This document shows positions 51,568 through 60,963 of a stretch of 64,000 nucleotides of DNA, piece after piece. Below the pieces are notes generated by a model. It did not search any database and was not told where the DNA came from. It saw nothing but the letters and a program-made list of their open reading frames with translations. The position numbers and the translations under genes are program-made. Within the stretch, counting starts at the first letter, position 1; each line of letters starts with the position of its first letter. The stretch comes from Paludisphaera borealis (GTDB lineage Bacteria; Planctomycetota; Planctomycetia; Isosphaerales; Isosphaeraceae): assembly GCF_001956985.1 (NCBI RefSeq), contig NZ_CP019082.1, positions 5,456,001 through 5,520,000 on the forward strand, in the 5' to 3' direction.

Positions 51568-53025
51568 TCAGTCGAGCTTCGGGCCGGGGGAAGCGGCGGC
51601 GCTCGGCTTGGGCTTGGCGGCGACGGCCTTCGCGACTTCGCCGCGCATCCGCTGCAGCACGTTGAGGGGGATGTACGGGGATTCGGTCCACTGCACGAGC
51701 CGGTCGCCGAGGGCCTCGAACTGGGCGTGGGCCTCGGGGAAACGGCCGGCCATCGAGCAGAGCGCGGCGTACTTGCTCCGCACGACGTCGTCGTCGGGGA
51801 AATGCTTGAGGTACTCGGTGTTGACCGATTCGATGTCGGACCAGACCTCGGGCGAGCCCAGGTATTTCCGCCTGCCATCGCCTAGTCGGGCGGAGTGGCG
51901 ATAATGGGCGTCGGCGACGAGCAGGATGATCCCGGTGTGCCAGTTCTTCGTGTCGCGGCAGGCGCGGCCGAATTCGAGCATCTCCTCCTCCGCGCCGTGC
52001 CACTTGGGGTCGAGCCAGTCGAGCTTGGACCAGCATGCGGATCGATCGTTGCCGTCGGCTTTCATGGCCCGTTCGAACCACAGTTCCATCGTGTCGCGAT
52101 CGCCGCCGATTCCCTTGTCAATTTCGATAAGGGCGTCGGCGATTCGGGCGTTCTCGGGACGGAGCCGCCAAGCCTCTTCCAGCGCCTCGCGCCCCTTCAG
52201 CATGCGCTCCCCGAACTTCTCGAATCCACCTGCGGGCACGTTGGCGGCGAAGGCGGTCGTCCGGGCTTCCCAACTGTATCTATACCAGAACTCTCCCTGG
52301 ATCTGGAGACGGACGGGGTTCAGATCGGGGAGGTTGGCCAGCGCATCGTCGACCCGCTTGAGGGCTGCCTCGGGCTCGACGCCGATCCCGCGGTAGCCAC
52401 GGATCAGATCGATGAAGCATCCGAACCAGCGGTCTTCCCAGAACTCGTTGCGGTCGTCCTGGGCGACGCTGTTGGGGAGCATCGCGAGTGTGGCGTCGAA
52501 GCCGCGCTCGGCTTCCTTCTTGATCTCGTCGGTCAACGGCTTGGACGAGAGCAAGTACTCCGCCGCGAGCTCGACGGCGATCGCCCGCCGGAAGACCGGG
52601 TATTTGCTGTCGGCGAGGCCCTGGGACCAGCTCTTCGCCCGGCGGATCGTCTCTTCGAGTCCAGGGTAGTCCGACCCGCTCAACGTCCGCTGGTACAGAT
52701 AGACCACCATCGGATCATCGCAGCCGGCGTTGACGGCGGTCTTGGCCGGTTTGTTGACGTCGGGGACATTGACGTCGGGGTCGATCTGGAGGCTGAACAT
52801 CTGGGCGGCTAATTCCAGCGCCTCGCGGGCCGGCTTGTCCCATCGCGGGTCTCGCTTGCCGATTTTGTCATACGCTCCCTGGAGCGTCCGGCGTTGAAAT
52901 TCCAGCCGCTCCCGCGACCGCTTCGCCGTCTTGGCGGGGTCTTGCGGGATCGGCTTCTCCGCGGCGATCGCCAGAGAGGCCGTCGCCAGCGTCAGGGCGA
53001 GTACAAGCAGCTGCGGATGTCGCAT
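51568..53025 (-). CDS. Exported helical-repeat (TPR-like) protein, hypothetical
   Basis: A 485-aa protein with a signal peptide (LLVLALTLATASLAIAA). The body is all-helical with degenerate TPR-like pairs (KFGERMLKGREALEEAWRLRPENARIADALIEID, RAMKADGNDRSACWSKLDWL). It resembles DUF4034-type proteins, but I cannot assign a family. The ATG at 53025 has a GGAG site eight bases upstream; the longer frame to 53115 is not supported. Convergent with leuA. Confidence 0.82.
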   Translation of the reverse strand: MRHPQLLVLALTLATASLAIAAEKPIPQDPAKTAKRSRERLEFQRRTLQGAYDKIGKRDPRWDKPAREALELAAQMFSLQIDPDVNVPDVNKPAKTAVNAGCDDPMVVYLYQRTLSGSDYPGLEETIRRAKSWSQGLADSKYPVFRRAIAVELAAEYLLSSKPLTDEIKKEAERGFDATLAMLPNSVAQDDRNEFWEDRWFGCFIDLIRGYRGIGVEPEAALKRVDDALANLPDLNPVRLQIQGEFWYRYSWEARTTAFAANVPAGGFEKFGERMLKGREALEEAWRLRPENARIADALIEIDKGIGGDRDTMELWFERAMKADGNDRSACWSKLDWLDPKWHGAEEEMLEFGRACRDTKNWHTGIILLVADAHYRHSARLGDGRRKYLGSPEVWSDIESVNTEYLKHFPDDDVVRSKYAALCSMAGRFPEAHAQFEALGDRLVQWTESPYIPLNVLQRMRGEVAKAVAAKPKPSAAASPGPKLD

Positions 53026-53250
53026 TAAAGAGGCTCCATGACAGGGCCAGCGCGGGAAGGGCGCGACGAGTCGATCTAATGGACTCGTGGACGATATCAT
53101 GGGCGGTGGGGACAAGCAAGAAACCGAAAGACCTTATTGAAATTAAAATTGATACATGAGATTCATTTCAGGCCATTCAGGGAGTGAGAGGTTCGGCCCG
53201 GAGGCACCGATCGCATCCGGAGTTTCGACGCATCCGGCGCGCCTCGGTCG

Positions 53251-54072
53251 TTACGAACCGAGTTCCGCGGCGGCGGGTTCATCGAGAATCCAGACGACCC
53301 GGTCGGCGACGGTCTGGAGGAGCGAGGCGGGGACGGCCGTGGTGACGGGGCCGCGGAGGGCCTGGGCGACGATCGAGGCCTTGCGGGGGCCGGTGGCCAG
53401 CATCACGATGGCGCGCGCCGACAGGATCTGCTTCACGCCCATTGTGAGCGCGCGGGGGATCACCTTCGCGGCGTCGCCGAACTCGCGGACGGCGTCAGCC
53501 CGGGTGACCGGGTGAAGTTCGACCAGCCGCGTCGGCGCTGCGGCGGCCTCGGCGACGGACCATTCGGCCGGCTCGTTGAACCCGATGTGGCCGTTGCGGC
53601 CGATCCCCAGCAACTGGAGGTCGAGGCCGCCGTCGGCTTCGATCCAGCGGTCGAACTCGGCCGTATGCTCGCGGACGAACGCCTCTGGGACCGTGCCGTC
53701 GAGGACGTGCGCCTGGTTCGCGGGAAGATCGACCCGGCTGAACAGGTGCCGGTGCATGTACGACCGGTAGCTCAGCGGGTCGATCGGCTGGATCGGGTAA
53801 TACTCGTCCAGGTTGTAGGTGACGACCTTCTGGAACGAGAGGCCGCCGGCCCGGTGCCGGGCGGCGAGGTTGGCGTAGACGACCTCGGGCGTGGCTCCGG
53901 TCGCCAGCCCGAGGATGGCTTTTCCTCGGCTTTTCAGGGCCGAGTCGATGGTGGCGGCGATCGACTCGGCGGCGACCCGGCTCGCGGCCTCGGCGTTGGG
54001 GCAGACGATCACGGTCGACCCGGAAATCTGGACGGTTCGTTCGGCGGAGGACATCGCGTCAGGCTCTCGCAT
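53251..54072 (-). CDS. nagB: Glucosamine-6-phosphate deaminase
   Basis: A 273-aa aldose-ketose isomerase/deaminase that turns glucosamine-6-phosphate into fructose-6-phosphate and ammonia. Landmarks are the phosphate-binding LGLATGATPEVVYANL, the catalytic Asp in NLDEYYPI, and GIGRNGHIGFNEP with its His and Glu. It lies 8 bp downstream of the PIG-L deacetylase gene, suggesting an amino-sugar pathway. 6-phosphogluconolactonase-like enzymes share the fold, but the NLDEYY and GHIGFNEP motifs favour NagB. Confidence 0.94.
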   Translation of the reverse strand: MREPDAMSSAERTVQISGSTVIVCPNAEAASRVAAESIAATIDSALKSRGKAILGLATGATPEVVYANLAARHRAGGLSFQKVVTYNLDEYYPIQPIDPLSYRSYMHRHLFSRVDLPANQAHVLDGTVPEAFVREHTAEFDRWIEADGGLDLQLLGIGRNGHIGFNEPAEWSVAEAAAAPTRLVELHPVTRADAVREFGDAAKVIPRALTMGVKQILSARAIVMLATGPRKASIVAQALRGPVTTAVPASLLQTVADRVVWILDEPAAAELGS

Positions 54073-54080
54073 GGTGGGGG

Positions 54081-55076
54081 TCAGGCCGGGACCGTCGCGG
54101 TGTTCGGCTTGGTGGCCGTCGGTTCAGAGGCGGCCGGTCGCGCCGGGGCTTCGACGGCGATCGGGCCGGTCGCTTCGTGGTTGCCGAGCATGCCAAGGGC
54201 CATCTGGATGGGGTCGGGCGGGAAGTTGTTGCGGCGCAGGGGGTCGTACGTCTCGATCTGGAACAGCTCGACGCCGACGAAGCGGTCGTCGGTGCGGGCC
54301 GCCCGGCCCGAGAGGCTGTGGCCCTCGGCCCATTCGCGGGTGAGCGCGGCGTAGGCGCGGCCCAGGTGCGAGCAATACTGGGTGTAATCGGTCAGGAGGA
54401 TCTGCGAGGCGTGGCAGTGGATGGCCCACTCCTTGGTTCGCTCGGCCTCGCCGTCGTAGCTGAAGTAGGCGTTGGGCTCGGGAAGCGGTCCCCAGGGGGT
54501 CCAACCGGTCAGGACCAGGGTGTCGTGGAGCCCGGCGCCGACGAGGCCGACCGCCGCGAGCGCCCGAGTGACGCGGTGGGCGGCGTGGGCGTCGTTCGCC
54601 GGCGGGACGATGATCGCGCCGGGCCGCCGCTTCGTGAACCACTCGACGACCTCGGCGACGTCCTTCGCGGTCGGTTGATAGCCGGGGCACCGGTAGCCTT
54701 CGAGGTCCCAGCAGATCGCCTCGGCGCCGAGCACGCTGCATTCGAGGCGGAACTCGGCCTCGCGCACGGTGACTTTCTTCTGGTCGTTGAGCCAGGGGGC
54801 GGCGACGTTGCGCTCGCCCGCGAAGACCAGGATTTCGACGACCGGAAGGCCGCGGCGGACGGCGTATTCGTGGATCAGACAGGCGGCGGTGATCGCGCCG
54901 TCGTCGGCGTGGGGGCAGAGCATGACCAGCGGACGGTTCGGACCCAGAACGGAGCGGAGCGACTCGCGGACGTCCACGAGATGCCCGTGCGTTCCGCACA
55001 CGCGGACCGAATCGAGCAACTGGTCGAATTCCGGCCGCCGCGCCGGCGTGCCCGTCGACGAGGATGAGGTGCTCAT
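54081..55076 (-). CDS. PIG-L/LmbE-family deacetylase
   Basis: A 331-aa zinc-dependent N-deacetylase. The family PHADD zinc motif is in LVMLCPHADDGAITAACLIHEY. A later H-x-x-H-like zinc site lies in PPANDAHAAHRVTRALAAVG, followed by FSYDGEAERTKEWAIHCHASQ. Members remove acetyl from GlcNAc-like groups. Followed after 8 bp by nagB, it could supply glucosamine for deamination, or the pair may act on a phosphorylated sugar. The Ser-rich N-terminus has no signal, so it is probably cytoplasmic. Confidence 0.9.
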   Translation of the reverse strand: MSTSSSSTGTPARRPEFDQLLDSVRVCGTHGHLVDVRESLRSVLGPNRPLVMLCPHADDGAITAACLIHEYAVRRGLPVVEILVFAGERNVAAPWLNDQKKVTVREAEFRLECSVLGAEAICWDLEGYRCPGYQPTAKDVAEVVEWFTKRRPGAIIVPPANDAHAAHRVTRALAAVGLVGAGLHDTLVLTGWTPWGPLPEPNAYFSYDGEAERTKEWAIHCHASQILLTDYTQYCSHLGRAYAALTREWAEGHSLSGRAARTDDRFVGVELFQIETYDPLRRNNFPPDPIQMALGMLGNHEATGPIAVEAPARPAASEPTATKPNTATVPA

Positions 55077-55351
55077 GATGGCTAGCGGACCTTGGTGAAA
55101 AGCGTCCCGCGACGCCGCGTCGATCGATCCCTGACGGTGTCGCGCAGGTCGCCGGAAAACGAGGAGACGTCACGTCTGTAGACGGCCTGGCGTCCGTCTT
55201 GGTGACGAGGTGAATCAGGAACTTCCGACGACGATCGAACTCGCCGGAGCAAGGGCTGATGCGTTTCGGGGCCTTGGCAGTCGGTCTCTGGAACTTCATT
55301 GTGCAGCCGGAAAACGGCGGAGTCAACCTGCGATTCCGCGCCGGCCGTTGA

Positions 55352-55888
55352 TCAGATGGTGTGTTCTTCAAACAGGCGGGATCGAAAGCTCGACCATTCG
55401 GAGGCGGCGCTGGCGGGGGTGGCGGGAGTCTTGGCGATGTGCTCCGAGAAGAGCTTGTCGAGCAGGTCGAACCGTTCGGAGATCGCTCGAACCACCGCCA
55501 GAGCCAGGGCTTCGGCCGCGCGGGGATGGTCGCGGCGGAGGATCTGATACGACGGATGGTAGAGCGTCAGCAGCCAGACGTCGGACGTGGCGTGGACGCT
55601 CACGCGGGGAGGCTTGGGCTGGAAGAACGACGTCGTCCCGAAGACGGCGGGCGCGGTCAACGTGGTGATGACGTCGCGGCGGCCGCCGCCGGCCTGGCGA
55701 TCGATCTCCGCAGTCCCCTCGATCAGGAACGAGAGATGATCGTTGGGCTGTCCCTGCGCCAGCAGAATCGTCCCCTTAGCCGCCCGCTCCTCCGCCAGCG
55801 CCTCAAGCAATTCATGCTTGATCGCCCGGTCCGTCGACTCCAGCCAGGGGGCGGACATGAACCGCTCAGCGGCATCGGCGTTGATCAT
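55352..55888 (-). CDS. Cyclic nucleotide-binding-domain protein without DNA-binding domain
   Basis: A 178-aa protein consisting of a single cNMP-binding beta-roll (KGTILLAQGQPNDHLSFLIEGTAEIDR, then VISTL-like VITTLTAPAVFGTTSFF). The C-terminal helices (RAAEALALAVVRAISERFDLL) are not followed by the helix-turn-helix seen in CRP-type regulators. The phosphate-binding Arg typical of cAMP sites is not obvious, so ligand binding is uncertain. A stand-alone regulatory or protein-interaction role is inferred. Confidence 0.87.
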   Translation of the reverse strand: MINADAAERFMSAPWLESTDRAIKHELLEALAEERAAKGTILLAQGQPNDHLSFLIEGTAEIDRQAGGGRRDVITTLTAPAVFGTTSFFQPKPPRVSVHATSDVWLLTLYHPSYQILRRDHPRAAEALALAVVRAISERFDLLDKLFSEHIAKTPATPASAASEWSSFRSRLFEEHTI

Positions 55889-56207
55889 CGTTCAACCTCA
55901 TCCTTCAGGTTCCGCGAGTCGATCGACGCGGGGCGTCGAGCACCCGCCGCCTCGACGCTCCATGCCGTACCAGCCTACCGATTCGGAGCCTCTTCTTCAA
56001 ACTGTTCGCGTTTCGCCGACTGTAGCGGCTGTGGTGGTTGCGCTCAAGAACCGGATCGTGTGCGGCGGCCGTTCGGACGACCCCGAGATTGGTCCCTAGG
56101 GGTTTCCGGCGAATGCCGATGGAAAGCACTGAGATGAATCCGGAGTGATTCGCATACAAGGGCTTCCGGTCGATGGAATCGGAACCGCCCAGGCGGGAGG
56201 AAACGCC
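55889..56207 (+). other. Divergent intergenic region, 319 bp
   Basis: It separates the cNMP-binding gene (leftward) and the Pro-rich lipoprotein gene (rightward). I see no promoter pair or structured element I can support beyond the GGGAGG ribosome site at its right end. Confidence 0.5.
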
Positions 56208-57878
56208 ATGAGACCGTCGCGAGGCATGGGTATCGTGGTTTTGGTGCTGGTCGGAGTCTCCGGATGCGCGGGAGTACCGCAACGCAGCCGGACGTCGTCG
56301 CCGTTGGAGGCGCCGACGGCCAGTCCCTCCGTACAGCAATCCGGGTGGCGCGGCTGGTGGTCGCGATTGCGCAATCCCGCGCCCGCCCCGGCGTCCGGGC
56401 CTGTCACGGACCTCCGCATCGAAACCTCGGGCCGGGTCGGGCCGGAACGCGAGATCTGGCCGGATCGGAACCGGAGCATCCTGTCGCGGTTCCTCCCCTC
56501 GGGCCTCAAGCCGAGAGGCGACAACGGCGGGCCGACGCTCGGTCGCAACAACCCGACGCCGACCATGACGGCGGCCGAGGCCAACCGGGCCATCGCCAGT
56601 CTCGCCCGCCCGCGGAAGGACGACGATTTCGTTCTGCCCGTGCGGATCTGGGGCGACCCGGACGACCCGACGCCGACGTTGCGAGCCTCCCTCGGATCAC
56701 AACCGCCCGACGACGACCAGACGCCGCCGTCGGCCCTCGCCTCGCCGATCCCGCTCCCCGGCCCGTTCATGGAGCGGTTCTCGACGCAACCCACGGCCAA
56801 GACCGACGAGGCCGCCCGGAGCACGTCGGCCGACGCGAGCCGCGCCGAGGACGTTGGTCCGCCGCCGCTGGTCGATCAGGCGGCGGCCCCAGACTCGGCC
56901 CCGGCGCTCGATTCGCCCACTGCCACGCTCGCTTCCGTGGTCCAGTTGCCCCCGCCTCCTCCGGTGCGACCGTCGCCGCGAGCGGTCCCGCCGACCACCG
57001 CTCCGACGCCCCCAGCGAGTCCTTCGCCGACGACCGAACCGGCCAAGCCCGAAGCTCCCGTCGCGACCGAGTCGGCCAAGCCCGACTCCGAGCCCAAGAC
57101 CTCCGAGGACGCGGCTCCGCCTCCTCCGGCGGAACACGCGCCCGAGGCGCCGTCGCCGACCTTGCCCTCGGCGCCGACGGCTGCGATGCTGCCCCCCTCG
57201 GCTCAAGCTCCCTCGCCCATCGTCGCCGAGTCACAAACGGGAGGCGCGCTCAGCCCGACGCTCTTCGCCGCGCGGCGGCCGGACGATTCGGCGTCCCACG
57301 GCGGGTGGTTCACGAAGTGGATGCGGCCGCGTCAACCGGAGCACCAGCACCAGGCGATCGTCTACGCCTCGGCTCAAGGACCCGCCCAACTGCCGCCGGT
57401 GCTCGTTCCGACGTCCTACTATTCGGCCGTGGCCAGACCGTCGTCTCCGACGCCGACCCAGCCGTACGTGTCACCGACGGCCCAGCAGGCGTTCGTGATG
57501 CCCACGCCCCAGAGCCCGGCGACGACGAGCCACGTCAAGAAGCCGTGCGCGGTCTTGACCAGGCTCCACGATCGGTTGGAGCAGCTCCGGCAGTGGAAGC
57601 ACGACCACATATGCAAGCACATCCAGAGCTTCAAGGAAGGCCTTGCGGGCAAGCACCGCTGCCAGGCGTGCGGCGGGACCGGAGTGGCACCTCTCCCCTC
57701 GGCCCAGGCCAAGCCTACGCCGCAGGGAGCCCCGGCGTTTCCCGCGCCGCAGGCACAGGCGCAATCGCAGTCGCTGTTTCGGTTTGGGCTACTGGCTGAA
57801 CCGAGCCACGTCGCGGAGCGGGAACAGGTCGTCGAGCGCGTCGCGGCCCAGGGCCTCGACGAAGCGTCGCAGCGTTAG
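56208..57878 (+). CDS. Pro-rich lipoprotein with a C-terminal CxxC motif
   Basis: A 556-aa protein with a lipobox in VLVGVSGC after an N-terminal hydrophobic segment. Most of the body is Pro/Ala/Ser/Thr-rich and presumably disordered and surface-exposed (about residues 180-420). The C-terminus holds helical SHVKKPCAVLTRLHDRLEQLRQWKH and a HRCQACGGTG (C-x2-C) motif that may bind zinc. The ATG at 56208 follows a GGGAGGA site. Its last 90 bases overlap the sulfatase-like gene on the other strand. Function unknown. Confidence 0.82.
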   Translation: MRPSRGMGIVVLVLVGVSGCAGVPQRSRTSSPLEAPTASPSVQQSGWRGWWSRLRNPAPAPASGPVTDLRIETSGRVGPEREIWPDRNRSILSRFLPSGLKPRGDNGGPTLGRNNPTPTMTAAEANRAIASLARPRKDDDFVLPVRIWGDPDDPTPTLRASLGSQPPDDDQTPPSALASPIPLPGPFMERFSTQPTAKTDEAARSTSADASRAEDVGPPPLVDQAAAPDSAPALDSPTATLASVVQLPPPPPVRPSPRAVPPTTAPTPPASPSPTTEPAKPEAPVATESAKPDSEPKTSEDAAPPPPAEHAPEAPSPTLPSAPTAAMLPPSAQAPSPIVAESQTGGALSPTLFAARRPDDSASHGGWFTKWMRPRQPEHQHQAIVYASAQGPAQLPPVLVPTSYYSAVARPSSPTPTQPYVSPTAQQAFVMPTPQSPATTSHVKKPCAVLTRLHDRLEQLRQWKHDHICKHIQSFKEGLAGKHRCQACGGTGVAPLPSAQAKPTPQGAPAFPAPQAQAQSQSLFRFGLLAEPSHVAEREQVVERVAAQGLDEASQR

Positions 57879-59279
57879 TTCAAGGTGCTCGGCGACCTCG
57901 GTGTGCTGCTCGATGACGTTGTTCTGGTCCCATCGATCCTCGGGCTTGCGGTACAGCTCGCTGAGCCTTGGCTCCTCGGGATCGTTGACCAGCGGCAGGA
58001 CCAGGTGCCACATGTGGGTCCGGATGGCGAACTCTTCAGCGTCCATTCCCAAGCACGCGTAGTCGCGAATCTTCGTCTGCTCGCCCCGGATCAGCGGGAG
58101 GATGTCGCGACCGTGAAGCGGCGGCGCGTCCTTGGGATGCCGGAGGCCGAAGAACTCCAGCAGCGTGGGCAAAAGGTCGACCGTCTGCACGATCGCCTGA
58201 TGCCGGCCGCCGCCGAACTTGCCGCCGGGCATGCGGACGATGAGCGGGGTGTGGACCAACTCCTCGTACAGCCAGGGGCGGAACCGCCGGACGTAGCCGT
58301 GCTCGCCGAGCGGCTCGCCCTGGTCGCTCGTGAAGACGATGAGGGTGTCTTCCATCCGTCCCATGCGTTCGAGGGCGTCGAACAGCTCGCCCAGCCAGCG
58401 GTCGACGAGCGTGACGGTTCCGGCGTAGGTCCGTCGCAGCCGGAACAGCTCGGCTTCGGTCAGAACGTCGCCCACCGCGCCGGCGGGGACGTCCATCAGG
58501 ACCGGCACGTCCTCGATGTCGATCTGGTGCTCGTTTTCGAGCATCTCGTCCACGAGGTTGCCCTCGTCGTCGGACTCGAATTCGTCGGGCTCGATCGTCG
58601 CGTACTGGTCGCGATACTCGGCGGGCGGGTCCCAAGGGCCGTGGGGGCTGAACATGTCGAGCCAGAGCAGGAACGGCTGAGTGTCGTCCTTGCGGCGGTC
58701 GAGCCAGTCGATCGCCGTCTTGACGGTCCGCGCGACGCCCGAATTCTCCTCGTCTTCGGTCTTCAGGACCTTGCGGTTGCGGAGAAGCTGCTCCCAGCGC
58801 GTTTTCCAGAGTTCTTGCTGCTCGGGCTCGTCGTCGGGCGGCAGCCGCAGGCCCGGCTCGTCGTCAAGGCTGACGCCGCGGGCCCTCGAGTCGTTCGCCG
58901 GGATCAACGGGTCGTACCCCTGACCCCGGACCCAGATCACGTCGTCGAACCCGCGACCGTAGCCCATACCGGTCTCGCGCAGGAGCGGGACGTCGGAGAT
59001 CAGGGCCGTTCGCACCCCCTGGTTCCAGAGCAGGTCGGGCAGGATCGTTTCGTCCGGCTCCAGCGGGGTCCAGCCCAGCTCGGGGTTGGGGAACCCGTAC
59101 CTCCCGGTCCACCAGCTCCGCCGCGTGGGAAGCGTGGTGAGGTTCTCCGGGAAGTGGTGGTCGAAGACCACGCCCTGAGAAGCCAGGCGGTCGAGGTGGG
59201 GCGTCTCGATCCAGGCGTTTCCGTAAGCACCGAGAAATCCCAGGTGCAGGCTGTTGCAGACGACGACGATGGCGTTCAT
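57789..59279 (-). CDS. Sulfatase-like protein with Thr at the nucleophile position
   Basis: A 496-aa sulfatase-superfamily protein. The family fold is clear: NAIVVVCNSLHLGFLGAYGN at the start, LLWLDMFSPHGPWDPP, VFTSDQGEPLGEHGY and LLPTLLEFFGL. The sulfatase motif reads TLPTRRSWWTG. P-T-R-x-x-W-W-T-G matches the consensus, but the Cys/Ser that becomes formylglycine is Thr, and an N-terminal metal-ligand Asp position reads Asn (CNS). It may be inactive or use different chemistry. No export signal is evident. ATG 59279 or 59288. Its 3' end overlaps the lipoprotein gene. Confidence 0.88.
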   Translation of the reverse strand: MNAIVVVCNSLHLGFLGAYGNAWIETPHLDRLASQGVVFDHHFPENLTTLPTRRSWWTGRYGFPNPELGWTPLEPDETILPDLLWNQGVRTALISDVPLLRETGMGYGRGFDDVIWVRGQGYDPLIPANDSRARGVSLDDEPGLRLPPDDEPEQQELWKTRWEQLLRNRKVLKTEDEENSGVARTVKTAIDWLDRRKDDTQPFLLWLDMFSPHGPWDPPAEYRDQYATIEPDEFESDDEGNLVDEMLENEHQIDIEDVPVLMDVPAGAVGDVLTEAELFRLRRTYAGTVTLVDRWLGELFDALERMGRMEDTLIVFTSDQGEPLGEHGYVRRFRPWLYEELVHTPLIVRMPGGKFGGGRHQAIVQTVDLLPTLLEFFGLRHPKDAPPLHGRDILPLIRGEQTKIRDYACLGMDAEEFAIRTHMWHLVLPLVNDPEEPRLSELYRKPEDRWDQNNVIEQHTEVAEHLELTLRRFVEALGRDALDDLFPLRDVARFSQ

Positions 59280-59359
59280 GTCGCCCATTGTAACCGGACG
59301 TCCGGCCAGAACCAGCGGACTCTTGCGACGGATTCGCCCCGAACGCGCGGCTCGTCGAC

Positions 59360-60781
59360 CTAACCGGCGCCGGGGCGACGGAGGACGATCAGGGTTTCGC
59401 CGCTGTAAACGATCGTGAATCCCTGCTTGACGAAGATCTGGGGGTCGAGTCCCTTGCCCCGAATGAACATCCACTGGAACTCTGGGCCAAGCTGGGGGAA
59501 GCCCCGCGGCTTGTTGGCGTCCATGATGTAGCTGCACAGGAGTTTACGAGACGAGAGCGGGGCGGTGAACTCGTAGGCGGCGAGCACGCCGTCGTCGGGG
59601 CCGACCTGGCTGGCGAACGACCAGAAAGGTTCGACGTCGTCTTTGCCGACGGCGATGGGAATCCCTTCCATCCGGGTCAAAACCTCGTTCAATCCGGTCG
59701 TGAGGAGGATCGTGGCGAGCACCCAGCTCAGGCCCAGCACGAACATCCCTCCCCAGCGGCGGGACAGCCAGTTCGCCCACTGGGCGTAGCCGACCAGGCC
59801 GGCGGCGAGCAGCATCGAGACCATCGGAGCCGCGTAACGGACGTGGTGCCACGACTCGCCCGACAACAACCGAAGCGCCCAACGGCCGTTGCACAGGCTC
59901 CAGATCCACGGCAGCGCCAGAACGCCCGCCCCCGGCGCGAAGAGGGCGAAGAACGGCCACCCGCCCGCGCCGTTCCAGAGCATGTCGCCGGCGGTTTCGA
60001 GCGTCTGGGGGATCGTCGCCTTGGGGCCCGTGAACTGGTCGATGTACCTCTCGGGGGCGTAGCTGCCGACCATCAGCTTCAGATAACCGAAGAAACCGAA
60101 CAGCAGCCAGACCAGCCCGACGTCGAACAGCACCAGCCGCCAGACGGTCTTCCGCGAAAGGTCTTCGGGCTCGCGAGCCGGTAGGAAGGCGAGCGACGCC
60201 ACGACGACCGCGAATTCCTGGCGGCACGCAAGCATCCCCGCGACGCCCGCCGCGGTAAGCCGGAGCCGCCGGCTTCGCACGCCCTGGACCGCCCAGAGGA
60301 CGAACGGGAACACAAGCTGAAGCTCGCGGAAATCGTTCCAGACCAGCGGCCAGAGCAGGGGGGTGAGTGGCACCAGGGCGACCGCCGACAGCGCGACGGC
60401 CTCCGATTTCGATTCCGACCGCACCAGCGTATAGGCGGCCGGAATCAGCCACCAGAACATCACGTTCTGGATCACCAGCAGCGTGCGAGGGTCGGGAAAG
60501 GCCTTGTAGATCGGAGCCAGGATGAACCGGATCGGCGCCAGGTAGTTCATCTTCCAGATCGACGGCCCCTCGGTGCCGTACGAGGCGAGCGGCCGGACCG
60601 ACAGTACGCCGTCCCCCTCGGTGAGCGCCCAGAACCACTGGTTGTAGTACGCCAGGTCCCACGACCATCCGGTCCGCAGGTCGTGATAACGGTGGAGCGC
60701 CTGGACCGTCGTGAAGGCGGTCAGCCCGGCCGTCAACGTCGCCACGATCATCCACGAGACGACGCGCCTGTCGATTGCCAT
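59360..60781 (-). CDS. DUF2079 integral membrane protein
   Basis: A 473-aa polytopic membrane protein of the DUF2079 family, which resembles the glycosyltransferase C (mannosyltransferase-like) superfamily. At least eight hydrophobic segments are visible, such as VVSWMIVATLTAGLTAF, FWWLIPAAYTLV and LVLFDVGLVWLLFGFFGYL. Family segments include WDLAYYNQWFW, IYKAFPDPRTLLVIQNVMFW and NDFRELQLVFP. A soluble C-terminal domain (about 400-473) follows. The ATG at 60781 is supported by the start of the first membrane segment. The sulfatase-like gene lies 80 bp downstream on the same strand. Confidence 0.9.
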   Translation of the reverse strand: MAIDRRVVSWMIVATLTAGLTAFTTVQALHRYHDLRTGWSWDLAYYNQWFWALTEGDGVLSVRPLASYGTEGPSIWKMNYLAPIRFILAPIYKAFPDPRTLLVIQNVMFWWLIPAAYTLVRSESKSEAVALSAVALVPLTPLLWPLVWNDFRELQLVFPFVLWAVQGVRSRRLRLTAAGVAGMLACRQEFAVVVASLAFLPAREPEDLSRKTVWRLVLFDVGLVWLLFGFFGYLKLMVGSYAPERYIDQFTGPKATIPQTLETAGDMLWNGAGGWPFFALFAPGAGVLALPWIWSLCNGRWALRLLSGESWHHVRYAAPMVSMLLAAGLVGYAQWANWLSRRWGGMFVLGLSWVLATILLTTGLNEVLTRMEGIPIAVGKDDVEPFWSFASQVGPDDGVLAAYEFTAPLSSRKLLCSYIMDANKPRGFPQLGPEFQWMFIRGKGLDPQIFVKQGFTIVYSGETLIVLRRPGAG

Positions 60782-60963
60782 CACCCGCCGATCCAGACAG
60801 AGGAGAATCACGTCGACGCCGGCCGGAGAAACGGCTTTCCGACCGCTGCGGGCTTCATTATAGACGGTCCGTCCCCAGATTCGATCGCCCTCCTTACGAG
60901 AACGGGAAATCGCGAGCAACGATCCGCCGTGGTCGGGAACCAGGTCCTAGAATCGTGTGTCCA

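Noticed and set aside
49688-52081. A 797-codon minus frame across leuA
   Set aside because: Antisense shadow of leuA and the neighbouring TPR-like gene, with no domain.
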